From Phylloscopus collybita (lineage: Eukaryota; Chordata; Aves; Passeriformes; Phylloscopidae), in contig JAJNNQ010000024.1 of assembly GCA_027886175.1 (NCBI GenBank), forward strand, positions 31,599,001 through 31,663,000: a stretch of 64,000 bases of DNA, in the 5' to 3' direction. The translations under genes were made by a program, and so were the position numbers. How positions within the stretch are numbered: the stretch's first letter is position 1; the number at the start of each line of letters is the position of its first letter. Under the pieces are notes generated by a model. The model made no database searches and was not told where the DNA came from. It saw only the letters and a program-made list of their open reading frames with translations. Positions 1-14,100 of the stretch are shown in pieces.

Positions 1-3000
1 TCAGTTTTATACTCCCTCTCCAACGTACATCAAAGGAAAGATGCAACTTCCCTGTAAAACAAGTAACAGCGGATGATAGTGGTTTCTGGCACGTAAAGTT
101 GTTCTTCCTGCTTCTCCCTGGCTAACTGAGCAAATTCAAACAGTGCAAAACTTCATGTTAGGGAAGGTATTACTGGCCTTAAAACATAAAAGTTTTATTT
201 TGGGGTTTTTTTTGTATTCATTTTAAGGGATGTAAGATATACTAGGAGCATTATAATGATACCGTTTTGATCTCTTCTGGATCTGAGACATAACAATGTT
301 AGAACTCTCATTTTGCCCATCCCAACAAGCAGAGCTCACCCAACCAAAATCTGTCCTCACCCAGACCTTCCCATCAGTTCCTACCCCAGAACACTACTGT
401 AGGTTAAAAATAACAGCAGAAAATACTTTCTAGCCTGGACTGTGAGAAGTTAGGAAGAAATGGAGAATGGGAGCACTTAGCAGCAGCAGCTTTAATGCAT
501 TTAGTGAGCTGTAGCCTCAGCAGGCTCACATTTCACATGGAACACTGGCTGGGCATCAGATTACTGCTGAACAAGGTTGGTTTCTATGGATAGATTACAT
601 CAGTTCCTGAATATTGCTTCCACTCCTCCACAGAATGAAGTTATCCATCCTAAGTAAAGACCAGCTGCTTCAGGTACTTAAGACTCATCCAGAGGAGAGG
701 CTTTGGGAGAAGCACAAAGTGATCACACAAAGATGAACTTTCAAAAATCTTAGAAGCAACAAACTGCAGACAGAAACCCCACTTAGAGAATAGTATGGCC
801 ATCTGAAAACTTACAGAGACTGTTCTGGAAATGTAACTGCAGTGGTAGCCAACATCAGCTCCCAGAATCATCTATACTGATGTTAGAAACACGTGCTATA
901 AATCCTGGTGCTCACTCTTGTCAGAAAAATGATAATATAATGTCTAAAACTCAGAACACAACAAGAGGAGATTGTTTCACAGCAATACAAAGCTCCCTTC
1001 TTCCACTGTACCCATACAATCCTTTGAGAAATGCAAAACACTACCTTTAAAGAATCCATCTAAGCAACTCCCAAGACAGAGAAATAACTCATTAGGTAAA
1101 TGCTCAGCTAGTAATAGAATGGCATAGAACCTGTAGCTTCTAGCTGCCTATTGGAGCTGCAAATTGGCTCCTATGTTCATCTGGTAGATGGAAACTGATG
1201 GGGAAAAGACTCATGGCCCATAGACACGTTTGAGAAAATCTATGCAGCAGAGTGAATTAACCCATATCTACAGGTCAAGCATAGACATGGTAGTTGATGG
1301 TGCATATTCTCTTTTTCTTGATAAAAACGAGAGGAAAACCAAGTTTAAGTTGAATAAAGAGCCGGGATTATCCAATGCAAACAGGCTGTTGCTGAAGAGG
1401 TTTATTGGTGTCCCTGAAAGACACACACACTGAGCACTCTTTATGTTCTTAGCTCAGCATCAATTCTGCAGTTTTTATATTTTTTCTCCCTATTTATTTC
1501 AGTAGCATGTGAAAGATGAAACATTTATACAGTGCCATAAGGCAGCTATAGGCACTTCAGTCCTACTGATCCATGTTTTCACGCATCCCATTCCCACTTC
1601 CAAGATCATGCTCTTCAGCAGCACAGAACCCAGCATTTTTTGTGAGAAGTCCAGTAACTCCCCTACATTTCACCTGGTCCACACCCACTTTCTTCCCCTC
1701 ACATGACAGTCTGTGCCCTAGAGGTTACACTGGATATCCTCCGTACCCAGTGCCTCCTCCTGAGATGTTCCAACTCACATCCCTTGAGGAACAATGCCAG
1801 CCAGACAACCCTCATAAGGGAGAATCCTTCTGCCTATGTCAGAGGAAACAACTCTGAGCTCACCTGGTTTGAAAGCTCCCTTTCATATTTTTGTTAATGA
1901 TTTCCAGAATACAGAAATAACTACATTGTATTTTATTTGTTTTTTAAACAACACCTTATTAATGAAGTTTGGGAAAAAGCATTTGTGTTGCTCCCAAGAG
2001 ATTCTCTCACACAACCAAGCATAGAAGTCATAATTAAATCGAGCTACCTTTACTGTCTGCAAGAAGGGATTTAATTATCAGATTATATTTCCATGCCAGA
2101 GGAGGAGACAAAAGTGAAAGAGATCTCTGGGTAAGGAAAACATTAGACTTCACACATGGTGTACCTCAGTGAATGAAAAGCAATAGCAGAAAATGAGTGG
2201 GGACACAGCATTATAAAAACAGATATTAGTAAAGACGAGAGTCACTTTCAGAGAAGATCATTTGAAATCAGAAAAATATATGTAGAAAGCAGTGCCTCTA
2301 ACTCCACTGAGTAAAGCACTCAAATAAATAGGCTAGGTTAGTACACCAGAAAAAAAAACCCCATCAAATACTGCATGTCAGATTAACAATGGGCCAATCA
2401 GCTGGTTGAATGACAAAAGTTTCAGTTGTCATCAATCATCTGAATGAAATTATGTCACTCATCTCATCATTAGAAATAGTGGATTCCATCTGTCCAACAC
2501 AACTTCCTTTCCATGAAACCAAAATGGGATCTTCATACATCATAAAGAGTTTAATCTTTACGGTGTATGAAGATCCTGTCTTTCAAAAGCACCCTTGTTG
2601 TAATTCATGCAAATTCATAAGGGAGAGGGGAAATTATAAATACTATAAATTACAAATTAAAAAAAAAACAACAAAACATGGTAATACTATTAATAATAGG
2701 CAATGTAGTGAATAGAAATGGAAAACATAAAATCAGATAAAAAATAATACTAATAAAAATAGCACAGACTGTTTTATGTTCTCCAAGATAGGCAATAGTA
2801 GACAATGGCAGTGTAGACAACAATCATAAGATAAGACTTCCTGGTATTGTTGCCTATATTGATTAATTATACCAGGCCTAAAATTAAGTGAAAGCCTTTG
2901 AATAGCTTCTGTGGGTTTTATACCAAATTTACAAAGCACATACTTGAAAGAAACACAAGAAGAGTTTTTTACAGAATTACTGGTTGACAACCAAGTTTTA

Positions 3001-3029
3001 AACAGAACTTTAAAGCAAAAACAAAGAAA

Positions 3030-3113
3030 AAAATATTAAATATAATTTATTAAATATAAACAAATATAAATAAATATAGATGTAAATATAAATATAAATA
3101 AATTAAATATAAT
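3030..3113. repeat. AT-rich simple repeat, imperfect (AAATATAAAT)n
   Basis: About 84 bases almost entirely of A and T, with repeated AAATATAAATA-type words. A low-complexity tract within a CRACR2A intron. Confidence 0.85.
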
Positions 3114-3344
3114 CATTACAATATTAGAAAAATTAATTTCTTATACTTTTGCAGTTACTTTCAGATGAAAAATGCCTGATCTGTGTGCCCCCACAGATAT
3201 CCTCAAAGCATAGATTATTCCACTATAGTGCTGCAAAGTGGTAAAGAGCCTGCATAAAACCACAAGGGTTATCAGGCAGTTGATTTCAACTATGGAATAG
3301 ACTTTTAGTTTAGTCCTGTATTCCTGTATCCTTATCAGCTAAAC

Positions 3345-3720
3345 TTCACAGAATCACAGAGTACAAGGTTGGAAGGGGAACTTAAGCTTCATCTGTTCCA
3401 ACCTTTTTTGGCAAAAACACAGTTTAGCCAAGATGACCCAGCATGCTGCTCAGCCAAATTTTTAGTGTCCAATGTTGGGGAATCCACCACTTCCCCAGGA
3501 AGTTTATTGCAACGACTGATGATTCTCTTTGTGAAAGACTTCCTTCTTTTTGTCCACATATTCATATCCTACAGAGGGAATTGCGTTTACAGCACTCCAT
3601 TTCAGCCCTTTAAATTCCAGTGCTACCTCTTTTCCCTATTGCTGGTTTTTCCTGCAATGACCTTGGAGCCACTTTACAGCAAGTTCTCTGCTCCCTCAAG
3701 CAGGCCATGCATTTTAGAAG
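3345..3720 (-). mobile_element. CR1 non-LTR retrotransposon fragment (3' end), minus orientation
   Basis: Read on the plus strand, it starts with the reversed CR1 3' end (cacagaatcacagagtacaa, then ggttggaagggg and tctgttccaacc). It continues with the typical tgtgaaagacttccttctt segment. Such reads are the complement of the CR1 3' UTR and ORF2 tail, so the element lies on the minus strand. It is 5'-truncated and diverged. Confidence 0.8.
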
Positions 3721-4275
3721 TAAAACACATCAAGTTTTAATATAGGAACTTGACAAGCTGTTACCAATGCAAGGGAAACGTGCACTGCTACAAAACTGTT
3801 ATCACAGAGATATATCAGGAGCAAGTTGTTCAGGAGGGAGCATTTCAAGTTCAGAGTGCTGAATCAGTCCAAAACAAGTAAATGGGTGGCTGGTACAGGC
3901 TTTGAGCAGAGGTGTGCACTAGAAGAGCCAAATGATTGTTCTCTGCTCTTAAGCTGCCTGTGTGTTAAGCCAGTTCCTAGAACACTGAAGGCAGTGGAAT
4001 TATGCTACCTTTTCATAAAAACTAACCTAGCACCTGGGGAGAATGTCCAAAGCATTATTTTATTTTCCATTTTACCACATAAAAGGAAAATTGCTTTAGA
4101 AATAAAGGTTAACATTTTTCCTAAGCACACGACACAAAAACAACAGAGGGTCACAGTTTGGCAGAACCACATCAAACCAAGTTGCAGTTTTGGGACCTAA
4201 AATAGTACCTAAAGAAAATCATATGAACAAAAAAGAGCTATCTATTTTTTAACTCCAAAGGATATTAGTCAGTAC

Positions 4276-4371
4276 CCTTTTCTGTTTTTGAACCAACTGT
4301 TCCAGTTCTTGTTCTTTTGACAGCAGCTTGCACTCCAGCTCTTGACTGTGGGACTGAAACCTCTCTGTGTC
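4276..4371 (-). CDS. CRACR2A: CRACR2A coiled-coil exon 3 (last in window)
   Basis: 96 bp, 32 codons, both ends in phase 0. The acceptor is ggaattttgcag/GACACAG. It encodes [17 protein letters not shown] then [14 protein letters not shown], matching human DTERFQARSQELEQKLL. The donor reads AAAAGG/gtactg, a weak GT site. The protein alignment supports this end because human continues with LEGQC after QKQKR. No following exon was recognised between 1 and 4275. Confidence 0.9.
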
Positions 4372-7300
4372 CTGCAAAATTCCAAGAGGAAATGGATTAG
4401 CAGAACAGCACAATTGCATCACAGGAGGAGAAATAATGAATCAGGGATGGAGCTTTCCATAGTGAATGTAACAAGACACAGGCAGCACTAAGTTTAGGGA
4501 TGGTATCAATCATGAACCCCCAAACTGCTGTAGTCCAGCAGCTTCCATGACTGTGGTTGCTACAGAATGTGCTGATTGCACATGAGTAGGTATTGAGCCT
4601 AGCAAGTGGAGGCAGACATCTCAGGCAGGAGGCTGAGGAGCTTAGCCAGTCTGAATCAGTACAGCCAGAACATATCCTCTCCTTTCCAGCCACAGCAACT
4701 CAGGTTGATGTGAAAGAAACAACAGCTGCCACGCTTCAAATCCGTCACTAACAACAATTTTTCACAGATGTTCCACTGGTATAAACAAGCAACTGGAGCT
4801 TCAAGCTCTGCCTTTCACTTAGCAATTATATCAACCTGTCCACTATCTCACTATCCTGCAGTCACTGGGAACTCCCAGTCACATTTGGGATTACTCCTTC
4901 TGATGCTCCTCAGATGAGAAAAATTGCCAACCCTCTCCTGAGTAAAATCAGGTTTCAGCAGTTTGTATCACCTGAGAATCTGTCCTGTTTCTCCAAAAAC
5001 AGGCTTCTACTCTCTAAGATCCCCAGGAAAATGCCTCTAAACAAAAATAAAAATTCCCTCAAGACAGCAGTGGTTCTTACAAGTGTTTTCCCTTAAGCAG
5101 TACATGTAATGAGGTAATCAAATGCATGATAAGTGGCTCTTTCTGGGGAAGAATATATATGCAAGTGAAAAAACAGAATAACTGCCCCTTTTGTGTAACA
5201 TTCAGTCAGCAGGGTATTAAGTATTGTAAATAGCTACAATTTGTACTTATTTGCATCTTACCAATTTCTTTAAATGTATTCTTCAAGAGCTGCTCTTCAT
5301 TCAAGCCACAATAATTTCCCCTTTACATGGCATCAATGCATCTCTCCAGGCTGTAAAGCCTTTGTAAGACTTTGCATTAGAGAAAGAATTTAACAGTCAG
5401 ATCTCCCCAGATCTCAAATTAGTCATGCAAAGAAACAATACTTCATGAGTGTCTGGCAGCCCTTAGTGTGGCTGCTGACTAAACTGTAAATAGCTTGAGT
5501 GGGAAGCTTTCATGAAAAAGCCTGAAAGAAATGGCTTAACCTCAAACATACAACTAATTAGGAGATCCAACAATCTTTGCTTATGGAAAAGTCTTTGTTG
5601 TTTGGGGGTTTTCAGCACTATTACTTCAGTTGTTGCCTATTAAGAGAACAAAAACTATTTTTTCCACAGAACTGCTGTCAGGCAAAGTTGCAAATACTTT
5701 TTATCCTTCAGCTGACATAACAAACTTTATTTAAAGGTTTCATCTCATCCACCACTAAAAACTGCTCACAGCTTGGAATGGAAAAAAAAATTTGAAAATT
5801 TGAGTCAGGTTCACTACCCTGTAAGGCAAGTGAAAAGAATGATTTCTTTGACAGCTGATAAAGGCTTTTTTTTTTTTTCTTTTTCTCTTTTTTTTTTTTT
5901 TTTTTAATTTTTATTTTGGTTGGCAGGAAACAAAAAGTACTTGATATATTTGCATCACAAAAGGACATTTTAGATATATTTGATTATATTGTCTAGATAT
6001 ATTTAAATATACTTGATTGAGAATGGAGGCAATAACCACTATATTGGCAACTATTTCTATCATTTTTATTACTGAAATGTTTTATTTATATGAAAACTGA
6101 TGCCAAGACAACAAAAAGGGATGAGCCAGTAGCTCATGATTCACTGCCCCAGGCCACCCAGAGCAGCTGTGGACCCTCCAATATCTTATTACTCAGAACT
6201 TAATTGGCCAAGTTCTTGAGCATCCCAATCTAGTTAGGAAGTAAGGTGTCACCTTCCCATGTACATGATTCTAAGATGACTCTTTCCTGAGCATGCTGGA
6301 AGTTCTCGCTAGTTTCCTTATTTTACAAGAAAAAGCAGGACAGGAAAATCCAAAGACCACAGACAAATAAATGTCCTCCACAGTAGAGGATACTTAAAGA
6401 TGACTTCCCAAGAAAAGGGAATTCATCTTCATGTGTTCTGGAAGTACCATGGCAGTGACAAAAGATTCTGCCCCGTGTTCCTTTTGCAAATAACCTGTGG
6501 TTGTTCCACAAATTACCAGCATTCAATTCATCTCTTGTTGTTATCCCCTCCCAAAAAGCAGAGACTGCAGAAGTCAAAAGGATTGGTGCTGCTTTGAACA
6601 ACTTCACAGAGTGTTTTTCCTGACTGTGACCAAGAGTAGCACCAATAATACAGCAGTGGTTTAATGTACAGTTTGTAGTTCAACTGACTTTCAAAACAAT
6701 GCCAGCTGTGCTGTATGCCAGCCACTGAGCACAGGACATCACAGCTCCTTCATCCAACAAGTCACTTAGCTTGAAGCTGCAGAGACTAAAAGTTTGAGGC
6801 TGCAGCACAAAAGTAGCTGCAAGGCAAAAGATGTTTTTTCTTCCTCCGTTGTGAAACACATTTTGTGGGCTTTAATTTCACACCCAGAACGAGTTTAAAA
6901 CCACTAAAAGGAAGAGAAGGATCCATGGCCACTATAACAGAGACACTCACTTTCAAGAGAAACTGCTCTTTCTCCTTTTTGATTTGCTGTTCCATTTCCT
7001 CATAGAGATGTTGAATTTCTTCATCATAAGCAGCAATTTTCCTAATAAGAGATAAAAATACACTGAGTGGGTCTTTGTAGCATTACTTCAAGTCATGGCA
7101 CACATTACCAGCTAAGCTCCACATCTCTGCCTTAACACAAGACTCCAAAGAATGTTCTGGTGCCAAGGAAATAGAAATATTTGTGCAGCAAAGCTCACAG
7201 ATGATTTTTTTTATTACTATTTTTCTCATGGAAGTAAAGTTTCAATAGCTCAAGAGCTAATATAAAGCTGATGTTTCCCTATAAAGCAGCTGTTCATTAT

Positions 7301-8070
7301 GCAATTTTAATGACTACTAGACCTTAGGTATAAGGAAGAGAGTTTCCTAATGACCATACCAAGATAGCAGAGCCCAAATTTGACAGTTAAAACTGTTTTC
7401 ACAGCAACCTCCTTTTTTTTCAGTCTTGGACAGCACTGTTGCCCGTTCAAGGGTACTGAATGAGGTACTTCTACCTAAGACACATTAGCTAGAACAGAAT
7501 TCTTGAAAGACCTTCTTGAAAGCAGCCTTACTGCCTCTCTAACTGCTTTGCTGAAACAGATTTGAAAAGCCCAGACGAGGAACAGAAATAAATATGCTTT
7601 GCACAAATGTATGCAACTGTAGGGAAAAAAAAAAAAAAAAAAAAAGAACTTTCAAAGTTCACTTTTTTTTCCAGTAGAATATTGCAATTAGTATCACTGC
7701 AGTTTGATCCCTGAAGGATTACATGGAGTAAATGCTTTAGCTTGGACAGAAAAAAATTAACTGTTGACAGGGATTAAGGTATCTGCTATTAAGGTTCTGC
7801 TGCTATTCTATTCTATGCTCATAAATCCAGACACTGAAAAGCAAAAATCTCTTTGTAACAAACTCAGGGGACATCCTAGAAAAATTTTTGATAGAGATTA
7901 TTAGGACCTTTATTTGACAGTACTGTATTCTTCCAGCCATAGCTGTTCCTTGAGCAATCTGCATAATGTATCTGTTTCAAAAAAAATACAGAATCTTTGA
8001 GGGCATTCACATCAGCAAGAGCAAAACAAGGAACACAGAGCAGAAGAAAACCCAAGGTTTATTTTTAATC

Positions 8071-8132
<62 letters not shown>

Positions 8133-11100
8133 TAATGCTGTACATATTGTGTTTTCCCTTATTGAAGGCCTGGCTCTCTTCTCATTTGAAACAAAGCCAA
8201 TTTTAAAGAAAGTTCAAAAACTTTACCTAACCTAAGAAGAGTGAGTAAAAACCAGAAACAAGTCTGTCTTTCCCCCTTTCTACAGCAGAACACCTGACAC
8301 TGCCAGCTTGCTTTTTGGGTCACAGATAAAAAAAAAAAAAAAAAGTGAGACACTTTCCCAGGATTTACAGAAGCAATAAACAACTGTCAAGCTACAAGAA
8401 TTGGAGGAAAACAATGGCTGTCACTTATACTTTTGTAAACTCTGACTAGGTGAGAAAACCAGGCCCCTAAAGGGCTTCTGCCATGTGACTGCAACATTTC
8501 AAATAGAAAGTGCCAGAAAATCCAGGAGCCCTTTTCACTGCCTTACTCCCCTTGTACTGTAAAGACGGGTCATGTTCTGATCTCAAATTATTTTCTCGAA
8601 ACTAAGAAAACACTAATTTCTTAAATTCGAAGAAGAATTCAAATTTTTAAATTTAATGGAATCAAAATACACAACTTCATAGAGAAATAACAGCTACTTA
8701 GAAAAAGGCATGGCAGAGATGCTAAAAGCATACACCTGCTGTATTCATGCAGTATAATGTCACTTTGACCTGTGCTAGAATGACTACTGAAGAGCCCTGT
8801 AACTTTGCAGAGGCAGAACACATTGCACAGCAGTCAGTGTTTCCATGGGAATCATAAAGAATTTCTGGGCTTCTCTGTGACAGAGAGAATAACTTCAGTC
8901 CTGTGGTTTAGCTTGCTGATTTAGGTATTTCTTTCCTCTTATGTGGAAATAAATTACATTTCTTATATTTCTACCCTCTTCTCTTTGGAAGCAAAGGATA
9001 TGGTAGCACCTTGAAGACTACATCCTGAAGGCACTCCTGAATGTAGGAATCTTTTCAGTTGGCCTGGCACATAAGCACATGCCATTTCTGCAGGCTGGAT
9101 ACCCTCCAAACATTTTGTTCATGGATTTCCATTCTTATCTCTGATGAAATTAAACAGAAGGGGAAAGTAATATCCCCTCATAATCAAAAATCTAACAATT
9201 ATAAGTAAAATAACTAACAAGCAGAAGAAAAAATAATCCAATACATTAACTGGCAAATATTCCCCACATATATTCAGGAGAAAAAAAACCCAAATACATA
9301 AGGATATATAACTGTTACGTGAAAAATGTGACATGATTTTCTATTCCTTTGGATTACCCCTTCATGTTTTACTTAACACGTAATTCCATAAGTTCAGCCA
9401 TATTTGATAATGTAGTCTTTTATTCTAGTAACAGTTGAATAAAGAGATGAAGATTAAAGCAGATGAAATGTGAGTTCATTAAGTTCAGATGGTAAATTCA
9501 AGACTTAGAAGGGTTTAATTTCTGCCCATTCATGTAGCTGCAATGTGAATTGTTTTGATTTCACAACTGCTGTCTGTGCAGTTTGTCATAATGGTTCTCT
9601 CTCCTTAAAAAAAATACTGTGATTTGTGCACAGCATGAACTAATCTCCTGAGATGCTTATTCTCATCTTCTTCCACAAAGATGGATTCTGACACTATCCC
9701 ATGCTAAGCCCAGTGAGAAGTCAGTTCTTCCTTCCCTCCCCCTTTACCCTTTTGTTTTTCTTGCCTGTTTAGAACTCTTGTTTGAAACAGTCTACATTTT
9801 TTTATTAGGTTTGTCCTTCAAATGCAAAAGCACAGCAGCAGACAGAGCTAATGGCAGCTGAAGATTTTATCTGCTATTAGAAGAAAAAGGCCTTTCTCAT
9901 CTCTTTTAGGCTTACTTCATATCAGTCTTATTAAAAGCCCCTTGGTTCTACTGCCAGAGATTTGAAGAATAACAAGGTCTGTCATATTCCACTCCAGCCT
10001 TTGCCTCCTCATTCAAGAGAGATGACCTTTTAAATATAGCTCTCTCAGAATAGCTGTTCCATTCCTTTAACCACTGAGTTGCCATTCTCTGCACTTTTCC
10101 TCATCCCGCTTCATTCTTCCTGTGTTGCAGAGACCAGAACTTCCCACAGAGCACCCAGGACACGGGTGTAGTGGCAAACCATGCTTTGCCACGTGCTCAG
10201 TAGCCTCCCTGGTAGTGCCCAGCAGTTCACTGGGCTCTTTTGTAATTGTAATTGCCCTTCACATAAGCATGATTTTATTTTCTCTTCTTAATGTTCATCT
10301 CTGCTTTTTTTTGGGGGGGGGTGCTCAATACATCACCTTATTATTTTAAAAAACACTACTGCTATGTTGAAGAAGCCATCTAATTTTAGACTAGTGCTCA
10401 GAATGAAACACAAATACCAAAAATCAAGAAGAACTAACCTACCTTGGAAAATAAATATTGTACCCACAAAATTGCATTTGGTTTAGACTTCAAATCCCTT
10501 TCTTTTGTTGGGTTTTTTTTTTTGTTGTTGTTGTTGTTTTTTGAGTTGTTTTGTTTTTTGTTTTTCTCTCTAGTTACATCAGTATTAACATGCACAGTCT
10601 CCCATGTGTGCTGTATTTGCATGTTTGTGTATTGAGAATATATGCTCAGTCTCACTGCAGCCTGGACCTACAAGCAGGAACAGCAGCATCCTACTGCATC
10701 TATTGAACCAGAACAGGAGGAAACTCCTGGATCTCGTCAGGAGACCACGGTACTCAGGCTCAAGAATGAAAATATGCATGTGTGAAAGCTCCAGAAAAAA
10801 GACCAAAAAAAAAGGTAGAGAGGAGCATCACAGGTGAAGAGCATAGATTTTTATGGCATAGAGATCCCAGTACGCACATGGAGCTTCTCAGAAAGTCCAG
10901 GAGAGAAGAAAAAGGAACAATTGAAGACAAAAGCACAGCCTACACCCAGGAAAGGAGACAAAAGGCTGAGAGTAGACTGTGTTATTGCCTAATGACTCAC
11001 GGAGGTGAATCAGGAAGGAAAGATGAAAGATCAAATTCATATTCAATTTCCAAAGAGTATTATTGTCACCAATCAAGAACAACCCAGTAGATGTTATAAG

Positions 11101-14100
11101 ACCTCAAAACCCAGCATCCCTTCTCTTCTGTGACCCCACAGTCCTGGCCAGTCTCTGCAGATACATGCATCTTAGTGCGAGTAAGTATGTGGGTATTAAA
11201 AAAAAAAATAATCTTCTCCCCTATATGGTGCTGGCTTGAGCTTTGTTGTTATTTGTATATAATTTAAAAGAAACAGGTTATTCATCCCCACTGTGACTAC
11301 CAAAGACAACATTACTACTCTGATTCCTTCCAGCAATTGACTACAAACAAAACAACAATCAACGTGCTGAAATCAGTGGTGTTATCAGGAGCAACAAAAA
11401 GATGAAATTAGCTAAAACATGTTTTTACTACAAAGGCATAAAAGTCAGACTCACTTTCAAGGTAGATACTTCACATCAGCCAGAAAAGGTAATGCTAATG
11501 CACTCTATGTACACCTCTGCATTGATCAGAGCCATTAAACAGACACATTTATTCATTGAGTTCCCAAAAAAACACTCACAAAAAAAAAACCAAAAAACAC
11601 AAACAAACAAAAAAAGCAACACCAAAAAAAACCCCAAAGAACAAACCTCTAACCACACATGGTTGTTAACAATCTCTAGTCTAAAACAGACAAAAAAAGT
11701 CTCTGTATGCTGTTTCCAGCTGTCTGAAGGCCAAAACCACACACACAGACTTAGCTGAAAATGCTACTACCAATATAAAACAATTGTCTTTAATGATCAT
11801 ACATTTTTAGGCTTTTTCCTTCTTCATAAGCCTTGCCACATTCTCAGTCAGGAGAATGCTGAACAAATGAAGTAAATTTCTAACAATATATTTGCCTTTA
11901 TTGCTCAGTCTGTAAGAATCTGAAATTCAGAAGTGACACTTTAAAATAAAAATACAGTGGAACTTCAACTATGCCCATCATTTTGCATTTTGTTAAGATT
12001 TAGCATCATAACTTTTCTCCCTCTAGATGACTACATATAAAAGGATGATCTATGAATTTTTAATTCTTATTCATACTTTTGTATGTGCATTTTATGTACT
12101 TGTCTATATTTACATTTTATATGCTTTATATCTGAAACAAGTATATTATTTACTATATTTCATAGGTTTGCTTTATATATAATAGTTAGCTTACATTTTC
12201 ACTAGTGCTTTGTGCTGCTCTAACATCTTAAACCTCTTATGTCTCTGGCCAGTTAATCCAGGTTTAGAGCTTTTCTGCACGCAACGCTTGCAAAGCACAC
12301 AGACAATTTACCAGATTTACTGTTAAATACAACTTTCCTCTGGAATCAAACTGATTAACTAGATTGGAATCACTCAATATTGTCTTAAAACTTCAATACA
12401 ATAACAGATATTTGCAGAAGAATTTCAGTCAATAAAGTCTTAACCAGAAGAGAAAAGCTAATTTAATTCAGTTCTGCCATATGAATAGTTTTACCAGTAG
12501 TCTTCATGCCTGATAAAATTTTACATTATGGGAAATTTTACACTTTGTCTTGTCCTCAGTTCTCCACTGAAATACCTTGTTTATTTCAGAAGCTCAAATA
12601 GCAGGTAAAATAGTTGTAGAACTACACAAGCAGTCTAACAAAGAGAAATACTAACTTTTTTAGAGCACATTCCAACTCATTCTTTTCATTATCTGCTTCT
12701 TGGAGCTGAGAAAAAATTCTGACCAGGAACTCTTCAAAATTGGAAAGTAAATGAGGTTCTTCTTTTCTTAGCTGCAACCAAAGTTGCTTCACATCAGTCT
12801 CACTGAAAGAAAAGATCATAAAGGATTCATTAAGAGAGAACATTTCTCAGGCTGCAGTAAATGTTCTTAGCACCCTTAGTAAATGGAGGCTTCAGGGCAT
12901 CACTAGTCAGAACACAAAACTTATTAAAAACAACTTAAACTGTGCCAGATTTGAAAAGGATGAGGGGGTGGGAAATGATGGAGATTGAATTTATTCAAAA
13001 AAGTGCATTGTAATATGTGGCCATTCCTGACTGCAGAATAGCACAGGAACTGCTTGTTTAGTGGGTGCCTCGCCAGACACTCCACCTGAACAGGGACTGG
13101 TAAGAAAGCAGGCAGATGAGATACACTATGCCAGCACATCTATTAGAAGTAAAGAAGTTCCCACAAATCTAGAGCGGAGGGGGGCAGTGGAAAAGCTAAT
13201 AAAAATCCCTTCCTCATAAGAAGTGAATGAGATTCAGACTCCTAAGTAACACAGATTTGTTAACAAATTGCATTTTTACCTCATTCTTTCAATTTCAATG
13301 CATTTTTATTCCATGGTGAGTCTGCTACAAAAAGCAGAACAAAACGTCTTGAAATTTTGATTTAAAGATTTACCAAGATAATGCTCTGTTTCCAAATCTG
13401 TTCAGCAGACACTGACAGCTCCATTGTGAATGATAATGGGTTTCTAATACTTTGCCAATATTCTCCTGAACTACTTTGCTTCTTCCTGACTCACTCTCTT
13501 CCATGAGCATTGCAAGCCTGAACCTAGCCAGGAAAGGGTGCTGCATTTAAAGGACAAAATGAGGATAAGGATAGAAAAAGAGGGTGATAAATATCTCTTC
13601 ATAATGAAAGCTTTCCAGGATGACTGACAATGAAAGGTTTCCTGGAACAGGCGGTCAGGGGAAGAGAGGGACTGATGAGCACTTCTATTCCACAGCAAGA
13701 ATCCACAGAGGTATTTCTTGAATATTTGTACCATTTGCCCAGATTCTCTCCCATTTTTGCCCAATGCTTTTGTTGTTGTTGTTCTATTCATTGCAACTGA
13801 ACCAATGAATGTGAGGCCAGCACACAAAAAGCTCTTTGAGCAGGTTTTATGCTCCATGTTTCAGAGGGAGCCATCCTGGCCTTGGGAGAAGTAGCATTGC
13901 CAGAGCAATCACAACATGCAATTATGCATGAAGAGGAGCAAAAGCGGAAAAAGTGGAGAAAACTTCCCTACTTATGGTGCACTTTACACACAGCCCTTGC
14001 CAAAAATAGCAGTCATCATGCATTGATTGAAAATCAGTGACATCTGTGGATTACACGCTTGTAATTATCTGTGCTCAGATCCCATGGCACATCAAGTAGT

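Larger units (their letters stand above)
1..4275 (-). other. CRACR2A: CRACR2A intron (partial), no exon seen
   Basis: AT-rich sequence with no frame resembling the next expected CRACR2A exon (human LEGQCTALHHDKHE). It contains a CR1 3' fragment (3345-3720) and an A/T simple repeat (3030-3113). Otherwise nothing recognisable; the short open frames here look like chance. Confidence 0.7.

Noticed and set aside
5708..5968. Lysine-rich reverse frame
   Set aside because: Created by the T tract at about 5867-5905.
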